From Vreelandella sulfidaeris (GTDB lineage Bacteria > Pseudomonadota > Gammaproteobacteria > Pseudomonadales > Halomonadaceae), in NCBI GenBank assembly GCA_007182875.1, contig AP019514.1, positions 248,001 through 312,000 on the forward strand: a DNA stretch of 64,000 nucleotides, written 5' to 3'. The notes under the pieces were generated by a model. It was not told the DNA's origin. It made no database searches and saw nothing but the letters and a program-made list of their open reading frames with translations. How positions within the stretch are numbered: the stretch's first letter is position 1; every line of letters starts with the position of its first letter. Position numbers and translations under genes: made by a program. Below, piece after piece: positions 10,498 to 21,605 of this stretch.

Positions 10498-12352
10498 GTG
10501 ACGACACCACCCACGCTATCGGTTCGCTCGCTGAGCGTCAATTTCGGCTCTAATCGCGTTGTCAGAAACCTGAGTTTTGATGTTTATCCTGGCAAAACAA
10601 CGGCCATTGTCGGTGAGTCTGGCTCCGGTAAATCAGTGACTTCACTGGCTATTATGCGCTTGGTGGAATACATGAACGCTGAGATTACCAGCGGTACGAT
10701 AATGTTTCACCGTGACGCCAATGGTTCTCAGCCACAAGACCTTACCCAACTCTCCGATAAGGCGATGCGTAAGATACGTGGTAAGGATATCGCCATGATC
10801 TTTCAGGAGCCGATGACCTCTCTAAATCCCGTCTATACCATCGGTGATCAAATTACCGAAGTGCTGATGCTGCATGAAAACCATACCAAGACATCAGCAC
10901 GTGCTGAGGCGGTAAAACTGCTTAAGCTGGTGCGCTTGTCCGATGCTGAAGCAATGTTGAAACGCTACCCTCATCAGCTATCCGGCGGCATGCGTCAACG
11001 GGTGATGATAGCGATGGCGCTGGCCTGTCGACCCAAGGTATTGGTAGCAGACGAACCGACCACTGCATTGGACGTTACTATCCAAGCGCAAATTCTTACC
11101 ATCATGCGCGACCTGCAGCAGGAGCTAGGGATGGCCGTCATCTTTATCACTCACGATATGGGGTGGTGGCGGAAATGGCCGACCAGGTAGTGGTCATGCG
11201 CCATGGTGAAAAAGTTGAGGAAGCGTCGGTGGAAGAGATATTCGCCCAACCTCAGCATCCCTACACACAAGCCCTGCTAGCGGCGGTTCCCAAGCTGGGT
11301 AGCATGCGGGGCGAAGACCTGCCCGCATGGATCCGCTGGTCGAATTAGAGGGGGATATTGCTCTAACGCGTGGAGAAAGCCTTAAGCAGGATACCGCCCG
11401 CACTGATACCGTTCCTGTAGTGGCAGTGGAAAACCTAGTTACGCGTTTTGATATTCGGAAAGGCTTTTTGGGCGGTGTCAGCCATCGTGTACACGCGGTG
11501 GAAAATGTCAGCTTTACCATTTTTCCCGGTGAAACCCTGGCATTGGTCGGTGAGTCTGGTTCTGGAAAATCGACCATCGGGCGCACCATACAACAGTTAC
11601 AAGAAAGCACCAGCGGTACGATACGCTTTGGTGGCAAGGCCGTAGCCGATATGTCCCGGGCAGAAAAAATGCGCCTGCGCCAAGAAGTGCAGTACATTTT
11701 TCAAGACCCGTTTGCCTCTTTGGACCCCCCGCAAAACCGTGGGCTTTTCGATAGCCGAACCCATCCTTACGCACGGTTTATTGCACGGTACTAAAGCGAT
11801 ACGTCAACGCGTTAACCAGTTACTGGAAAGAGTTGGTTTGAGCGCTGACCAGGCAGAGCGCTATCCTCATGAATTTTCCGGCGGCCAGCGCCAACGAATT
11901 TGTATTGCCCGCGCCTTAGCTTCCAAGCCTAAGTTGATCATTGCAGATGAAGCGCTATCCGCCCTCGATGTGTCTATTCAAGCGCAGATCATTCATTTGC
12001 TCATGGAGCTACAGCAAGACGAAGGCTTGGCCTATTTGTTCATTAGCCACGATATGGCCGTGGTGGAAAAATGAGCCATCGCGTGGCGGTATTACACCTG
12101 GGTCAAGTTGTCGAGCTAGGCGAGCGCCGAGCGGTGTTTGATTCGCCTCAGCACTCCTATACCCGCAAGCTCTTGAGCGCTGTACCAGTGGCCGACCCTG
12201 CGCAGAGGCGGGAGCGTACATTGCTGCAGGGCGATATTCTTAGTCCCATCCGTAAGGTGGGTGATGAGCCAGAACATTTGCCATTAGTGCAGGTGGCTAC
12301 CGGTCATTTCGTTGCCCAGGAAGTAGGCAGCGCCGAGCGTTTGGCGTCATAG
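10498..12352 (+). CDS. gsiA: Dipeptide/glutathione ABC transporter fused ATPase (GsiA type, frameshifted)
   Basis: Two complete ABC domains in one polypeptide of about 620 aa would power a peptide or glutathione importer. Domain 1 has Walker [18 protein letters not shown], signature [10 protein letters not shown] and Walker [13 protein letters not shown]. Domain 2 has GESGSGKST, the Q-loop QDPFASLDP, signature FSGGQRQRI and [12 protein letters not shown]. Note Ala instead of Pro-Thr after DE in the second Walker B. The GTG start follows a G/A-rich ribosome-binding site. Frame breaks are at about 11162 (G4 for G5), 11330, 11727 (extra C) and 12072 (A5 for A6). The fused architecture plus the order ATPase, receptor, two permeases matches gsiABCD of E. 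coli, so I use that name; true substrate may be other oligopeptides. Confidence 0.82.
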
Positions 12353-12402
12353 TCAGTTTCCTGATGATAAGAAAACTTTGAGACAACAACAGGAGTACTC
12401 CC

Positions 12403-13934
12403 ATGAAGAAAAACAAACGCGTTCTCAATGGCGCAATCGCCGGTATGGCACTGAGCGTTGCCTTCTCTGCCTCTGCACAAGCTGGTTCATTGACGATTGC
12501 TTCGCCGCAAGATCCCGGTAGCTGGGATCCCATCGATACTTTTTTGGTGAATTGGGCCTCGGTCGCCACCAATATTTTCGATGGATTGACCTATCGAGGC
12601 CCTGATTTAGAGCTGGTGCCTGGCTTGGCAACCGAATGGGAAGAGCTGGATGATGGTACCCGTATCCGTTTCACTCTACGTGAAGGCGTTACCTTCCATA
12701 ATGGCGAACCCTTCAATGCTGAAGCGGTAAAGTTCACCTTTGATCGCTTATTAGGCGAGGAAGGCGGTCAGGGGGCCACAGCGTTCCAACTATACGGCGA
12801 TTGAAAGCGTGGAAGTGATCGATGACTACACCGTCGACTTCCATCTCAATGAACCCGACCCAGTGCTGCTCACCAAGCTAGCGGGTTACGGCGCAATGAT
12901 CGTACCTCCAGAATACCTGGCCGAGCATGGCGACGACCATTTCAATACCCATCCGGTAGGCACCGGGCCGTTTAAAGTAGTGGAATATAATCCCCGTGAA
13001 GACGTTCAGCTTGAGGCCTTTGCCGATCACTGGGGCGGCGCGCCGAAACTTGACGAAGTGACTTACCGCTTTATCTCCGAGCCCTCCACCGCCGTGGCTG
13101 AACTGCAGGCTGGGCGGGTCGATATCGTCATTCCGCCGACGATTCCTATCGGTATGATCGATACGATCAATAACCACGACGGGGCCAGCATCGTCAGTGT
13201 GCCTTCGCCGACCGTGGAAGCGATACGCTTCAACACCCAATCAGGTATTACCGCCGACGAACGCGTGCGTAAAGCCATGATCATGGCCGTGGATCGTCAG
13301 GCGATTATCGACGCCATCCCTGGCTGGCGAGGGCGAAATGATTGCCAGCTTCCAGGGCGCTCAGTCCTTCGGTAACGACCCTGATATGGAGCCCCTGCCG
13401 TATGATCCGCAGCAGGCACGCGAATTGCTGGATGAAGCGGGCGTAGAGCAAGGCGCAACGGTACAGATTGATGTGCGCGGTAACGACGCAACCTTTGGTG
13501 AGGTGGCCCAGGTGGTAGCGTCGTATCTTCAAGGGGTGGGTATTACCGCGTCGATCCAGCCATATGAAACCAATGTGCTACTTAACGACATTATTCCTGC
13601 AGGCCGCACTGGTGAGATGTTCCAGCAGAAATGGGGCGGTTGGACCTTTGACTTCGACAATACCGCTTACCTGATGTACCACACTGGCGAACGCTGGAAT
13701 CCTTATGACAGCGACGCTGAGTTAGATGAAATGCTCGAAGCCCAGCGCAGCATTACCGACCAGGAAGAGCGTGAAACGCTACTCCAGGCGATTGCGCAGT
13801 ATACCCAGGATCGCGCTTTGGAAATGCCGCTCTATAGCATCAATGCCCTCTACGGTGTCAGTGACCGGGTGGAGAATTTTGAGCCCGCCCCTGATAACCG
13901 TATGCGTTTAACCGACGTGGACGTTAGTGAATAA
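12403..13934 (+). CDS. gsiB: Peptide/glutathione ABC transporter substrate-binding protein (GsiB type, frameshifted)
   Basis: A periplasmic receptor of the family-5 solute-binding type. The signal peptide ends S-A-Q-A, and the ribosome-binding site is AGGAG. Blocks include SWDPIDTFLVN near residue 40, GLATEWEELDDGTRIRFTLREGVTFHNGEPF near 70-105, and HPVGTGPFKVVEYNPRED near 180. These are typical of DppA/GsiB proteins. It is split at about 12787 (one base missing before tatacggcg) and at about 13320 near the segment that should read L-A-G-E-G. Corrected length is about 510 aa. A weak hairpin follows the gene before the permease gene, as often seen after highly expressed receptors. Confidence 0.85.
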
Positions 13935-13948
13935 ACGTAACGCCATCC

Positions 13949-13970
13949 GGCCACTTGAAAGGTGGTCGGT
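13949..13970 (+). repeat. Hairpin between receptor and permease genes
   Basis: A short inverted repeat around ccggccac...gtggtcgg lies in the 93-base gap between gsiB and gsiC without a following T-run. It could reduce downstream expression or protect the receptor transcript. Weak evidence, structure only. Confidence 0.35.
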
Positions 13971-14027
13971 CCTTCACACTGACACTTCACAAAAGCTTCA
14001 TGTAAGCGTTACGGGCTTGGGGTCATA

Positions 14028-14949
14028 GTGGCAAAATTTCTTCTTTATCGAATACTGCAGGCCGTCTTTGTAGTGATCGCCGTGACGCTGATCGTCTCTT
14101 TGCGATCAGGTTAACCGGTGACCCGGCGGTGATGCTTGCCCAAGGGGCGGGTAGTATTACCGAGGCGGATCTGGAAAGAATTCGTGAAGCCTTGGGTTTG
14201 AATCAATCCTTCCTGGCCCAGTACATCGGTTTCCTGCGTGGTCTGGTGGTGGGTGATTTTGGGCGTAGCTTTATGGGCGGCACCCCGGTGAGTGACCTGA
14301 TCGGTCGCGCGCTACCCGCCACCTTGGCGCTGGCTTTTGCCTCGCTGTTTGTATCTATCGTGGTATCGATACCGCTGGGTATTAAAGCAGCGGTATCGCG
14401 AGGAAGGTGGCCCGATCAGATGATCAGGATTTTTTCCCTGATCGGGCTCTCTTTTCCCTAACTTCTGGCTGGCCATCATGCTGGTGCTGCTGCTCTCTAT
14501 CACTTTTAACCTGCTGCCGCCCAGTGGCATGGAGGGCTTCTCCAGCTTCATTATGCCCGCAGCGACAATGGGGATCATCCTAATCGCTACCAACGTGCGC
14601 CTAGTGCGAACCACTATGCTGGATACCCTCCGCTCTCAATACATCATGGTGGCGCGGGCAAAGGCCTTTCCAACACGGTCGTACTCTACAAACATGCGCT
14701 GCGTAACTGCTCCATTCCGCTGATCACCTATTTTGGCTTGCAGTTCGGCGGGCTGTTGGGCGGTATCGTGGTTGTCGAGCGTGTCTTTAACTGGCCGGGA
14801 TTAGGCACCTTGGCTTTCGAAGCCGTATCGGCCGGGACTACCCCGTCTTACAAGGCGTTATTACCGTGCTCTCGTTAATGATCATCTCCATTAACCTTCT
14901 CGTTGATATCGCCTATGGCTTGGTCGACCCCAGGGTGCGCAAGGAATAA
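14028..14949 (+). CDS. gsiC: Peptide/glutathione ABC transporter permease 1 (GsiC type, frameshifted)
   Basis: Inner-membrane permease starting GTG with MAKFLLYRILQAVFVV, the standard N-terminus of DppB/GsiC proteins. It then has RLTGDPAVMLA, the loop LGLNQSFLAQYIGFL, GDFGRSF and the EAA-type coupling loop around RAKGL...LYKHALRNCSIP, followed by VVVERVFNWPGLGTLA. Indels interrupt it at about 14102, 14457, 14668 and 14830; correction gives about 306 aa and ends AYGLVDPRVRKE. The stop is two bases before the ATG of the second permease. Confidence 0.85.
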
Positions 14950-14951
14950 CC

Positions 14952-15805
14952 ATGACCGCAGCTATTAAAACCGACAAATTGAAACGCTTTAAGAACCTTG
15001 AGTTTATCCTTGGCGTGCTGCTTGTGGGCGGTATCGGTTTAGCGGTGATCTTCTCCGGCTGGCTGTTTCCCGGAGGAGGTTCAGAGCTGAACTTGGCCTA
15101 CCGCTTAACGCCCCCGCTTGTGGAGCCTGGCTTTCCACTGGGCACGGATCCATTAGGCCGGGACGTGCTCGCGCGGGTGATTATCGGCGGTGAAATATCG
15201 CTAAAAGTCGGGGTCTACTCAGCCCTCGGGGCGGTGGTGATCGGCATCATTATGGGGTTGGTATCCGGCTACTATGGTGGGTTCCTGGATATGATCGTGA
15301 TGCGCTTTGCCGACGTGCAACTCGCGCTACCTTTTATCCTGCTGGCGATTACCTTTATCGCCGTGATTGGTGGCGGGTTAACCAATATGATTATTCTGCT
15401 GATTATCTCCCAGTGGGTGCAGTACGCACGCTTGGTGCGCGGCTCGGTGCTATCGCTGCGCGACCGCGAATTTATTCTGGCGGCCAAAGCGATTGGGGTG
15501 AAAGATATCCGCATTTTGTTCCAGCATCTGCTGCCCAATTTGATTGGCCCGGTTATCGTGCTGATGACACTTAATGTGGCCAATAATATTTTGCTGGAAA
15601 GCAGCCTGACCTTTTAGGCTTGGGCGTGGACCCGGTGATTCCTAGCTGGGGCGGCATGCTGGCTGAAGGGCGCACTTACCTGCAAACGGCGTGGTGGGTT
15701 AGTGTGTTCCCCGGCTTGGCTATTCTGTTAACCGTGCTGGGGCTGAACCTGCTGGGTGACTGGCTCCGGGATGCCCTGGATCCCACTGGACGCACCTCCT
15801 TATGA
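14952..15805 (+). CDS. gsiD: Peptide/glutathione ABC transporter permease 2 (GsiD type, frameshifted)
   Basis: Second inner-membrane permease of the importer. It has the N-terminal hydrophobic helix, the [16 protein letters not shown] segment near residue 60, an EAA-type loop [17 protein letters not shown] near 175, and [18 protein letters not shown] near the C-terminus, all typical of DppC/GsiD. A single indel at about 15613 (gaccttttagg) separates L-T-F from L-G-L-G-V-D. Corrected length is about 284 aa. The stop overlaps the start of the M14 peptidase gene (ATGA at 15802), which ties that enzyme to the transporter. Confidence 0.87.
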
Positions 15806-17571
15806 CCAACGATCCCCGTATCGAGATCTTGTTAGAGCGCTCGTTTCCACGCACCGCGCGATCTTTGCTTGATGAGTACGCCACGCCTGCCTATCAAGGT
15901 TATCAGTTGGAGGCGTGGGTCTTCGATGATGAAGCTGAGCGCCAGGCAACGGAAACGGCCTTCAACGACGCAGGGATTAATGCGCGTCTACGTAGTGCCT
16001 ATAAACCCTTGGTGCATTTCTTTTGGAAACATTTTCATGGGCGTCAGTGCAATCGGTGGTGATTGAGTATCCCGTGCTTGCGCAAGCGCCGCGGCGCTTT
16101 TGCTCGAAGCCTATCCGCTGGCAGCCCTGTTACCGCAAGGAGTGTCGCTTCGTTGGGAAGGGGTTGAAACGACGCCTGCCTCAACGGCCCCCGTCCACTA
16201 TCGCGTGCAAGTGGAGCGAAGGGGCGAAGGGTGGGAGACCCACGTTGTGACAGCGCCCAACCGCCATCATCAGGATCATGTGGGTGAGGCGCAGTACTCG
16301 CCCTGTGGCTGGCTGAGGTTGACTTCGCCTCAAGGGGAAGTCAGTGAATCACGCCTGGAAACCGATTATGAGGCGCTGTTCCAAGCGGCGATGACGACGT
16401 TGGCTTCCACCCAATGGCAGCCCGTGTCGCCTTACTTTGAAGAGCTCAATTTCACTGTACATTGGCCGAGCAGAGACCGCCGATTAGCCTGGGATGACGA
16501 ACATATCAGCCTCAGCGAGGCGATGCATGAAGAGCTCTACTTTTCCACATTGGAATATTTTCAACGTCATGCAGGCCTTGCGCTGTGTGATCGTTCTATT
16601 CAGCCGGGCCAGATTGTGCCGGAAGTATCCACTCAGGGGGAAACCGCCTATCTGCAGATAAGCCTGCGCCCCTTGGCGGTCTTTTTCTGCCGAGCGCGAT
16701 GAGGTCACGCTGGAGAACGCTCAGCAAGCCATTGGCACTACCCAGACCAAGCCGGTCATGGCAGCCCTTGGTGGTCAGGCGCTCTATGCCACCACTCGAG
16801 CAGGCCGTGCAGTGGAGGCGCGCTATCTTCTCGGTAGTGACCGCGCCGTGATGATCAGTGCAGGTCAGCACGCCAACGAAACCTCCGGCGTGGTGGGGGC
16901 GTTGCGTGCTGCCCAACAATTGTACAGGGAGCCTGGGGCTCACTTTGTCATCTCGCCGCTAGAAAACCCTGACGGTTACGCGTTGCAAGGCCGGCTCATC
17001 GCCACTCAGCCACGTCATATGCACCACGCGGCGCGCTACACGGCCTTTGGTAATGACCTCCAGAGCCAGCCGCTTGGGCAGCCATTTGAACATGCTATTC
17101 GTGAACAGGCATTCGCTCTCAGTAATGCCGGACTGCATATCAATCTGCACGGCTACCCGGCCCATGAGTGGACGCGGCCGTTAAGCGGTTACGTGCCGCG
17201 CGGCTTTGAGATGTGGACGATTCCCAAGGGCTTCTTTTGATCTTGCGCCATCAGCCAGGCTACGAAACAGCCGCCGAGCAGTTGGTGGAAGCCGTTACCC
17301 AGCAGCTTGCGCAAGTGCCTGGGCTGGTGGAGTTTAATAACGCGCAAATTGCGTTATTTGAGACCCATGCGGGAGCGTTAACTTTCCGGTGTTGAACGGC
17401 TTCCCCTACTTAATCTCGGAAGATGGCGATCAATTAACACCGTTGATGCTGATCACTGAATACCCTGATGAAACCCTAACCGGCGAGCCCTTTGTGCAGG
17501 CGCATACCGCTCAAATGGAGACAGTCGTGGCGGCCTATCACGCCTTTCAAACGCTCTCATTGAATCGTTGA
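15802..17571 (+). CDS. M14-type zinc metallopeptidase linked to peptide transporter (frameshifted)
   Basis: A large protein (about 590 aa) has an N-terminal region of unknown fold and a C-terminal zinc-carboxypeptidase-like domain. The metal motif GQHANETSG (H-x-x-E) is at about 16866, followed by [11 protein letters not shown] and [13 protein letters not shown], which should supply the third zinc ligand. It starts within the stop of the gsiD-like gene, so it is translationally coupled to the importer. A role in trimming imported peptides is a reasonable inference, though no signal peptide is seen, so it would act in the cytosol. Breaks are near 16035, 16680, 17238 (T4 for T5) and 17386 (T3 for T4). 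Confidence 0.75.
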
Positions 17572-17604
17572 TCTTCATGACGACAAAACGATTGCACTGT
17601 TATA

Positions 17605-19299
17605 ATGGATAAATGAACAGTGCCTTCGTTACGCCAACCGCCCTCTCGATGACCCCTTTTACCACCTGACGAACTTTCGCTTCGTCCCTGACCTGGGTAG
17701 GGGGAGCGTCACGCCGATCTGCTTTCAGTCGATGAGCGCGACTTCATTGATCAATTCGATAGCTTGCCACGCGAATCGCAGGCGCTTTTAGTGCGCATGG
17801 TGATGCGCAAAGGCGAGTTGTTTCGGCTCAGTAAGCTTCGCTATGCTGAAATTGGTGACAGCTCCGACGCAATGGCACCGCTGATCGCGCTGGGGTGGGT
17901 GGATAGCGACCCGGTGATCAATATTGATGAGCTTTTAACCAACTGCGCCTGGCCGAGCTACGCAAGATATTAGCAGAAGAGATACGTACCGCTGGGCTTA
18001 GTGCATCCAGCGCTAAAGCCGTGCTCTACGAGACGTTAACGAGCCACCCCATCGCCTCCAAGCCACTATGCCAATGGTGGCCTGACGCTACTGATCCAAT
18101 CATGCGTCTGCAAAGGATGGAGACCTGCGACCGTTTGCGGCTGATGTTCTTTGGCAATCTACGCCAGGACTGGGCCGAGTTCGTGCTCACGGCGCTGGGG
18201 CTGCAGCGTTTTGAGACGGTACCTTTCACCCTTCAATCGCGCGCCTTTCAAGCGCGCCACGAGGTGGACGCCTACCTGGCCTTGCATCGGCTGCGCGAGC
18301 GCCTGGATACCGGCGAGCTACCTAGCGAGCTCTGCAGAGGTTCCTCCGCGCTCTGATAACCGCTGGCTGGATACGCGCCGTGCGCGCTGCTGCTTCAACT
18401 GGGCCGCGATGCCGAGCGGCGCGGTGAGTCAGCGCTGGCGCTGGGGCTCTATGCCGAGGCCGGCAGCAGCGAGGCGCGCATTCGCCACTGGCGGTTGTTA
18501 GAGCGGCAGGGTGAACATCAGGCCGCCTTCCGGTTGGCGACTCAGGCACTGGAAAGCCACCCCAATGAAACGGAGCACCAGGCGCTAGCTCGGCTGCTGC
18601 CGCGGCTACGCCGACGGCTTAAGCTGCCGCCTGAACCGAGCGCCTCCGAACCGCCCCATGAGCGCTGGAACCTACAGCTTCCTGGCCCGCAGGGCGTTGA
18701 GCGCGCGGTGGTAGAGGCAATGAGTGAGCGCGAAGCACCGGTCTGCTTCGTGGAAAACAGCCTGCTGACAGGGCTGTTTGGCTTGCTTTGCTGGTCAGCT
18801 ATTTTCGCCCCACTGCCGGGTGCCTTCTTCCACCCCTTCCACAATGGCCCGGCGGATTTATACCGCGATGATTTCGTGGCCCGGCGACGAGAGGCTTTTA
18901 ACGCCTGCTTAGCGCACTTGGATAACGGCAGCTACTGTGAGGTCATTCGGGCAACCTGGCGGGAGAAGTTTGGCCTGACGTCTCCCCTTTGTGCACTGGG
19001 CAATTGTCGATGAGGCGCTGGTGGAGCTGGCGCTAACGTGTATTCCCGCCGAGCACTTGCGGCGCTGCTTCGAGCGGCTGCTGGAGGATCTAAAAGCCAA
19101 TCGGGCCGGGCTGCCGGATCTGATTCAGTTCCTGCCCAACGCGCCCGCAGAGCCGCGCTATCGGATGATCGAAGTCAAAGGCCCAGGCGATCGCTTGCAG
19201 GATAATCAGCGCCGCTGGCTAACGTTTTTCCATCGCCATGGGATGCCCGTCGCGGTGTGTTACGTACGCTGGGCGGACAACGGCGAGCCTGGCGTATGA
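17605..19299 (+). CDS. FAN1-like VRR-NUC domain nuclease (frameshifted)
   Basis: A structure-specific nuclease of the FAN1 family, which in other organisms cleaves 5' flaps and unhooks DNA crosslinks. The N-terminal part has YANRPLDDPFYHLTNFRFV and a helical SAP/TPR-like middle (RLQRMETCDRLRLMFFGN; QGEHQAAFRLATQALESHP). The C-terminal VRR-NUC core has GLPDLIQFLP and MIEVKGPGDRLQDNQRRWL; the Asp and Glu-x-Lys form the PD-(D/E)xK active site. The exact start is uncertain: ATG 17605 is chosen, with a shift just after it. Other breaks are near 17690-17710, 17945, 18345, 18388 and 18990. It overlaps the helicase gene by four bases. Confidence 0.82.
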
Positions 19300-21589
19300 G
19301 CGCGAACTACCGGGTGGCGGTGCGCGCACTGTGCGATTTCACCGCCCGCGAGGGAGATCTTGATCACCGCTTTACGCCTGCCCCCAGTGCCCGGGAAGGT
19401 ATGCAGGGCATGCCCTCGTCGCTAGTCGACGCGGGAAGACTACCTCGCTGAACTGCCCTCTCCGGTGACGTTGAAGGGCTGACCGTTACCGGGCGCGCCG
19501 ATGGTTATGACCCGGTGACCAACCGCCTGGAAGAGGTGAAGACCCACCGTGGCAGCCTAGAACGCATGGCGGATAACCAGCGTGCGCTCCATTGGGCGCA
19601 GGTAAAAGTGTACGGCGCGTTGCTGTGCGCCGAGCGCGGCCTGGAGAGTGTCACCTTGACGCTCGTGTATCTGGAGATTGCCAGCGGCAAAGAGACCCTG
19701 CTCACCCAAGATGCCACTGCCGACGAACTTCAGGCGTTCTTTGCCGAGCAGTGCCAACGCTTCCTTGCCTGGGCAGAACAGGAGGCCGACCACCGCCAGC
19801 GCCGTGACGGTGCCCTTTACCACTTGCGTTTTCCCCACGCCACGTTTCGCCCCGGCCAGCGTGAACTCGCTGAGGATGTTTATAAGGCGGCCAGCACCGG
19901 GCGTTGCCTGCTCGCCCAGGCGCCCACCGGGATCGGAAAAACCCTCGCTACGCTGTTTCCCATGCTCTCGGCGATGCCGCGCCAGCAGCTCGATCGCATC
20001 GCCTTTCTCACCATGAAAACCCCGGGGCGCCGGTTGGCGCTAGACGCCCTGGCCACCCTGCGTATGGGTGATAAAGACGAAACTCTGCCGCTGCGTGTGC
20101 TGGAATTGGTGGCGCGGGAAAAGGCCTGCGAATATCCCGACCGCGCCTGTCATGGCGAGTCCTGCCCATTGGCCGCCGGCTTTTACGATCGCTTGACCGC
20201 CGCCCGACAGGCAGCCGTCGAGCAGGGGTGGCTCGATCGCCAAGCACTACGCGAGGTGGCGTTGGCCCATGATGTTTGCCCCTATTATCTCGGCCAGGAG
20301 CTGGCGCGCTGGGCGGATGTGATCGTCGGGGACGTTAACCACTGGTTTGATAGCCACGCTCTGCTCCACGGCTTGGCGCAGGCCAACGAGTGGCGGGCTG
20401 GGGTGCTGGTGGATGAAGCGCATAACTTGGTGGAGCGTGCCCGCGGAATGTATAGCGCTGAACTCGATCAGCAGCGCCTCAATCGACTACGGCGTGTCGC
20501 GCCCAGTCCCATCGCGGGCCCGTTAGGACGCTTGGCTCGCCAGTGGCAGACGGTGATTAAAGCGGCAGGCCTTGAGGCGGCGGGCGATAAAGGGCCGCCG
20601 GGCTATGCGCTACTCGAGACGCTGCCCGATAAGCTGGTGGGTGCCGTGCAACAGGTGGGGCAGCGATCACTGATTACCTGGGTGAGCACCCGGATCAGTC
20701 CAGCCTTGAACTGCAAGAGCTACTGTTCGAAGCCTTGGCGTTCTGCCGTTTGGCAGAGCACTTTGGCGAACACTCGCTGTGTGACCTTACCCGCCATGGG
20801 CGCGGCCGGGCGGTGCTAGGGTTACGCAACTTGATACCCGCGGACTTTCTGACCGCGCGGTTCAATGCTGCGCACGCGGTGGTGCTGTTTTCCGCCACCC
20901 TGAACCCTGCGCATTACTACCGGGATCTGCTTGGGCTGCCAACGACGACTGCCTGGCGCGAAGTGGCCTCTCCCTTTGCGGCGCGTCAGTTGGAGGTGCG
21001 TATACACCGCGATATCTCGACGCGCTTTCGCGACCGCGATGCCTCCATCGAGCCGCTAGTGGCCGCCATGGCGCAGCAGTATCAGCGCAGGCCCGGCCAC
21101 TATTTGGCTTTCTTCAGCAGCTTTGCCTACCTGGAGGCCGCGTTGGCGCGTTTTCGTGAGGCGCATCCTGATGTGCCGGTCTTCAGCCAAACCCGTGGCA
21201 TGCCGGAGGCGCAGCGCGATGCCTTTTAGCCCGCTTTTCCCCCCGGCGGAAGGGGCATCGGTTTCGCCGTGCTGGGCGGCGCCTTCGCCGAGGGGATCGA
21301 CTTGCCCGGTGACCGCTTGATAGGTGCGTTTATCGCTACGCTGGGCCTGCCGCCGTTTAACGAATTCAATGAAGCGCTCAAGGCGCGTTTGGGCGCCCGG
21401 TTTGGCCAGGGCGATGATTACACCTACCAAATTCCCGGCATGATCAAGGTCGTGCAGGCGGCCGGGCGGGTGATTCGCAGTCCAGAAGATGAAGGGGTTG
21501 TGGTATTAATGGATGATCGTTTTGCCCAGCCTAAAGTAAGCGCGCTGCTGCCAAGCTGGTGGCAACTGGGCAATCACTCATCTTATTAA
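19296..21589 (+). CDS. XPD/DinG-like superfamily 2 helicase coupled to FAN1 (frameshifted)
   Basis: An ATP-dependent DNA helicase of about 765 aa. It has Walker A APTGIGKT (about 19920), a cysteine set CEYPDRACHGESCPL with a later DVCPYYL that resembles the iron-sulphur cluster of XPD/DinG helicases, DEAH box VDEAHN (about 20412), VLFSATLNP, and motif VI QAAGRVIRS. The N-terminal region (TVTGRADGYDP, KTHRG) resembles a RecB/Cas4-like nuclease fold often fused to these helicases. ATG overlaps the FAN1 stop. Breaks are near 19425, 19455, 20662, 21228 and 21253. Pairing with FAN1 suggests joint action on branched or crosslinked DNA; this is inference from context. Confidence 0.83.
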
Positions 21590-21605
21590 GGACACTGCAC
21601 GCGCA

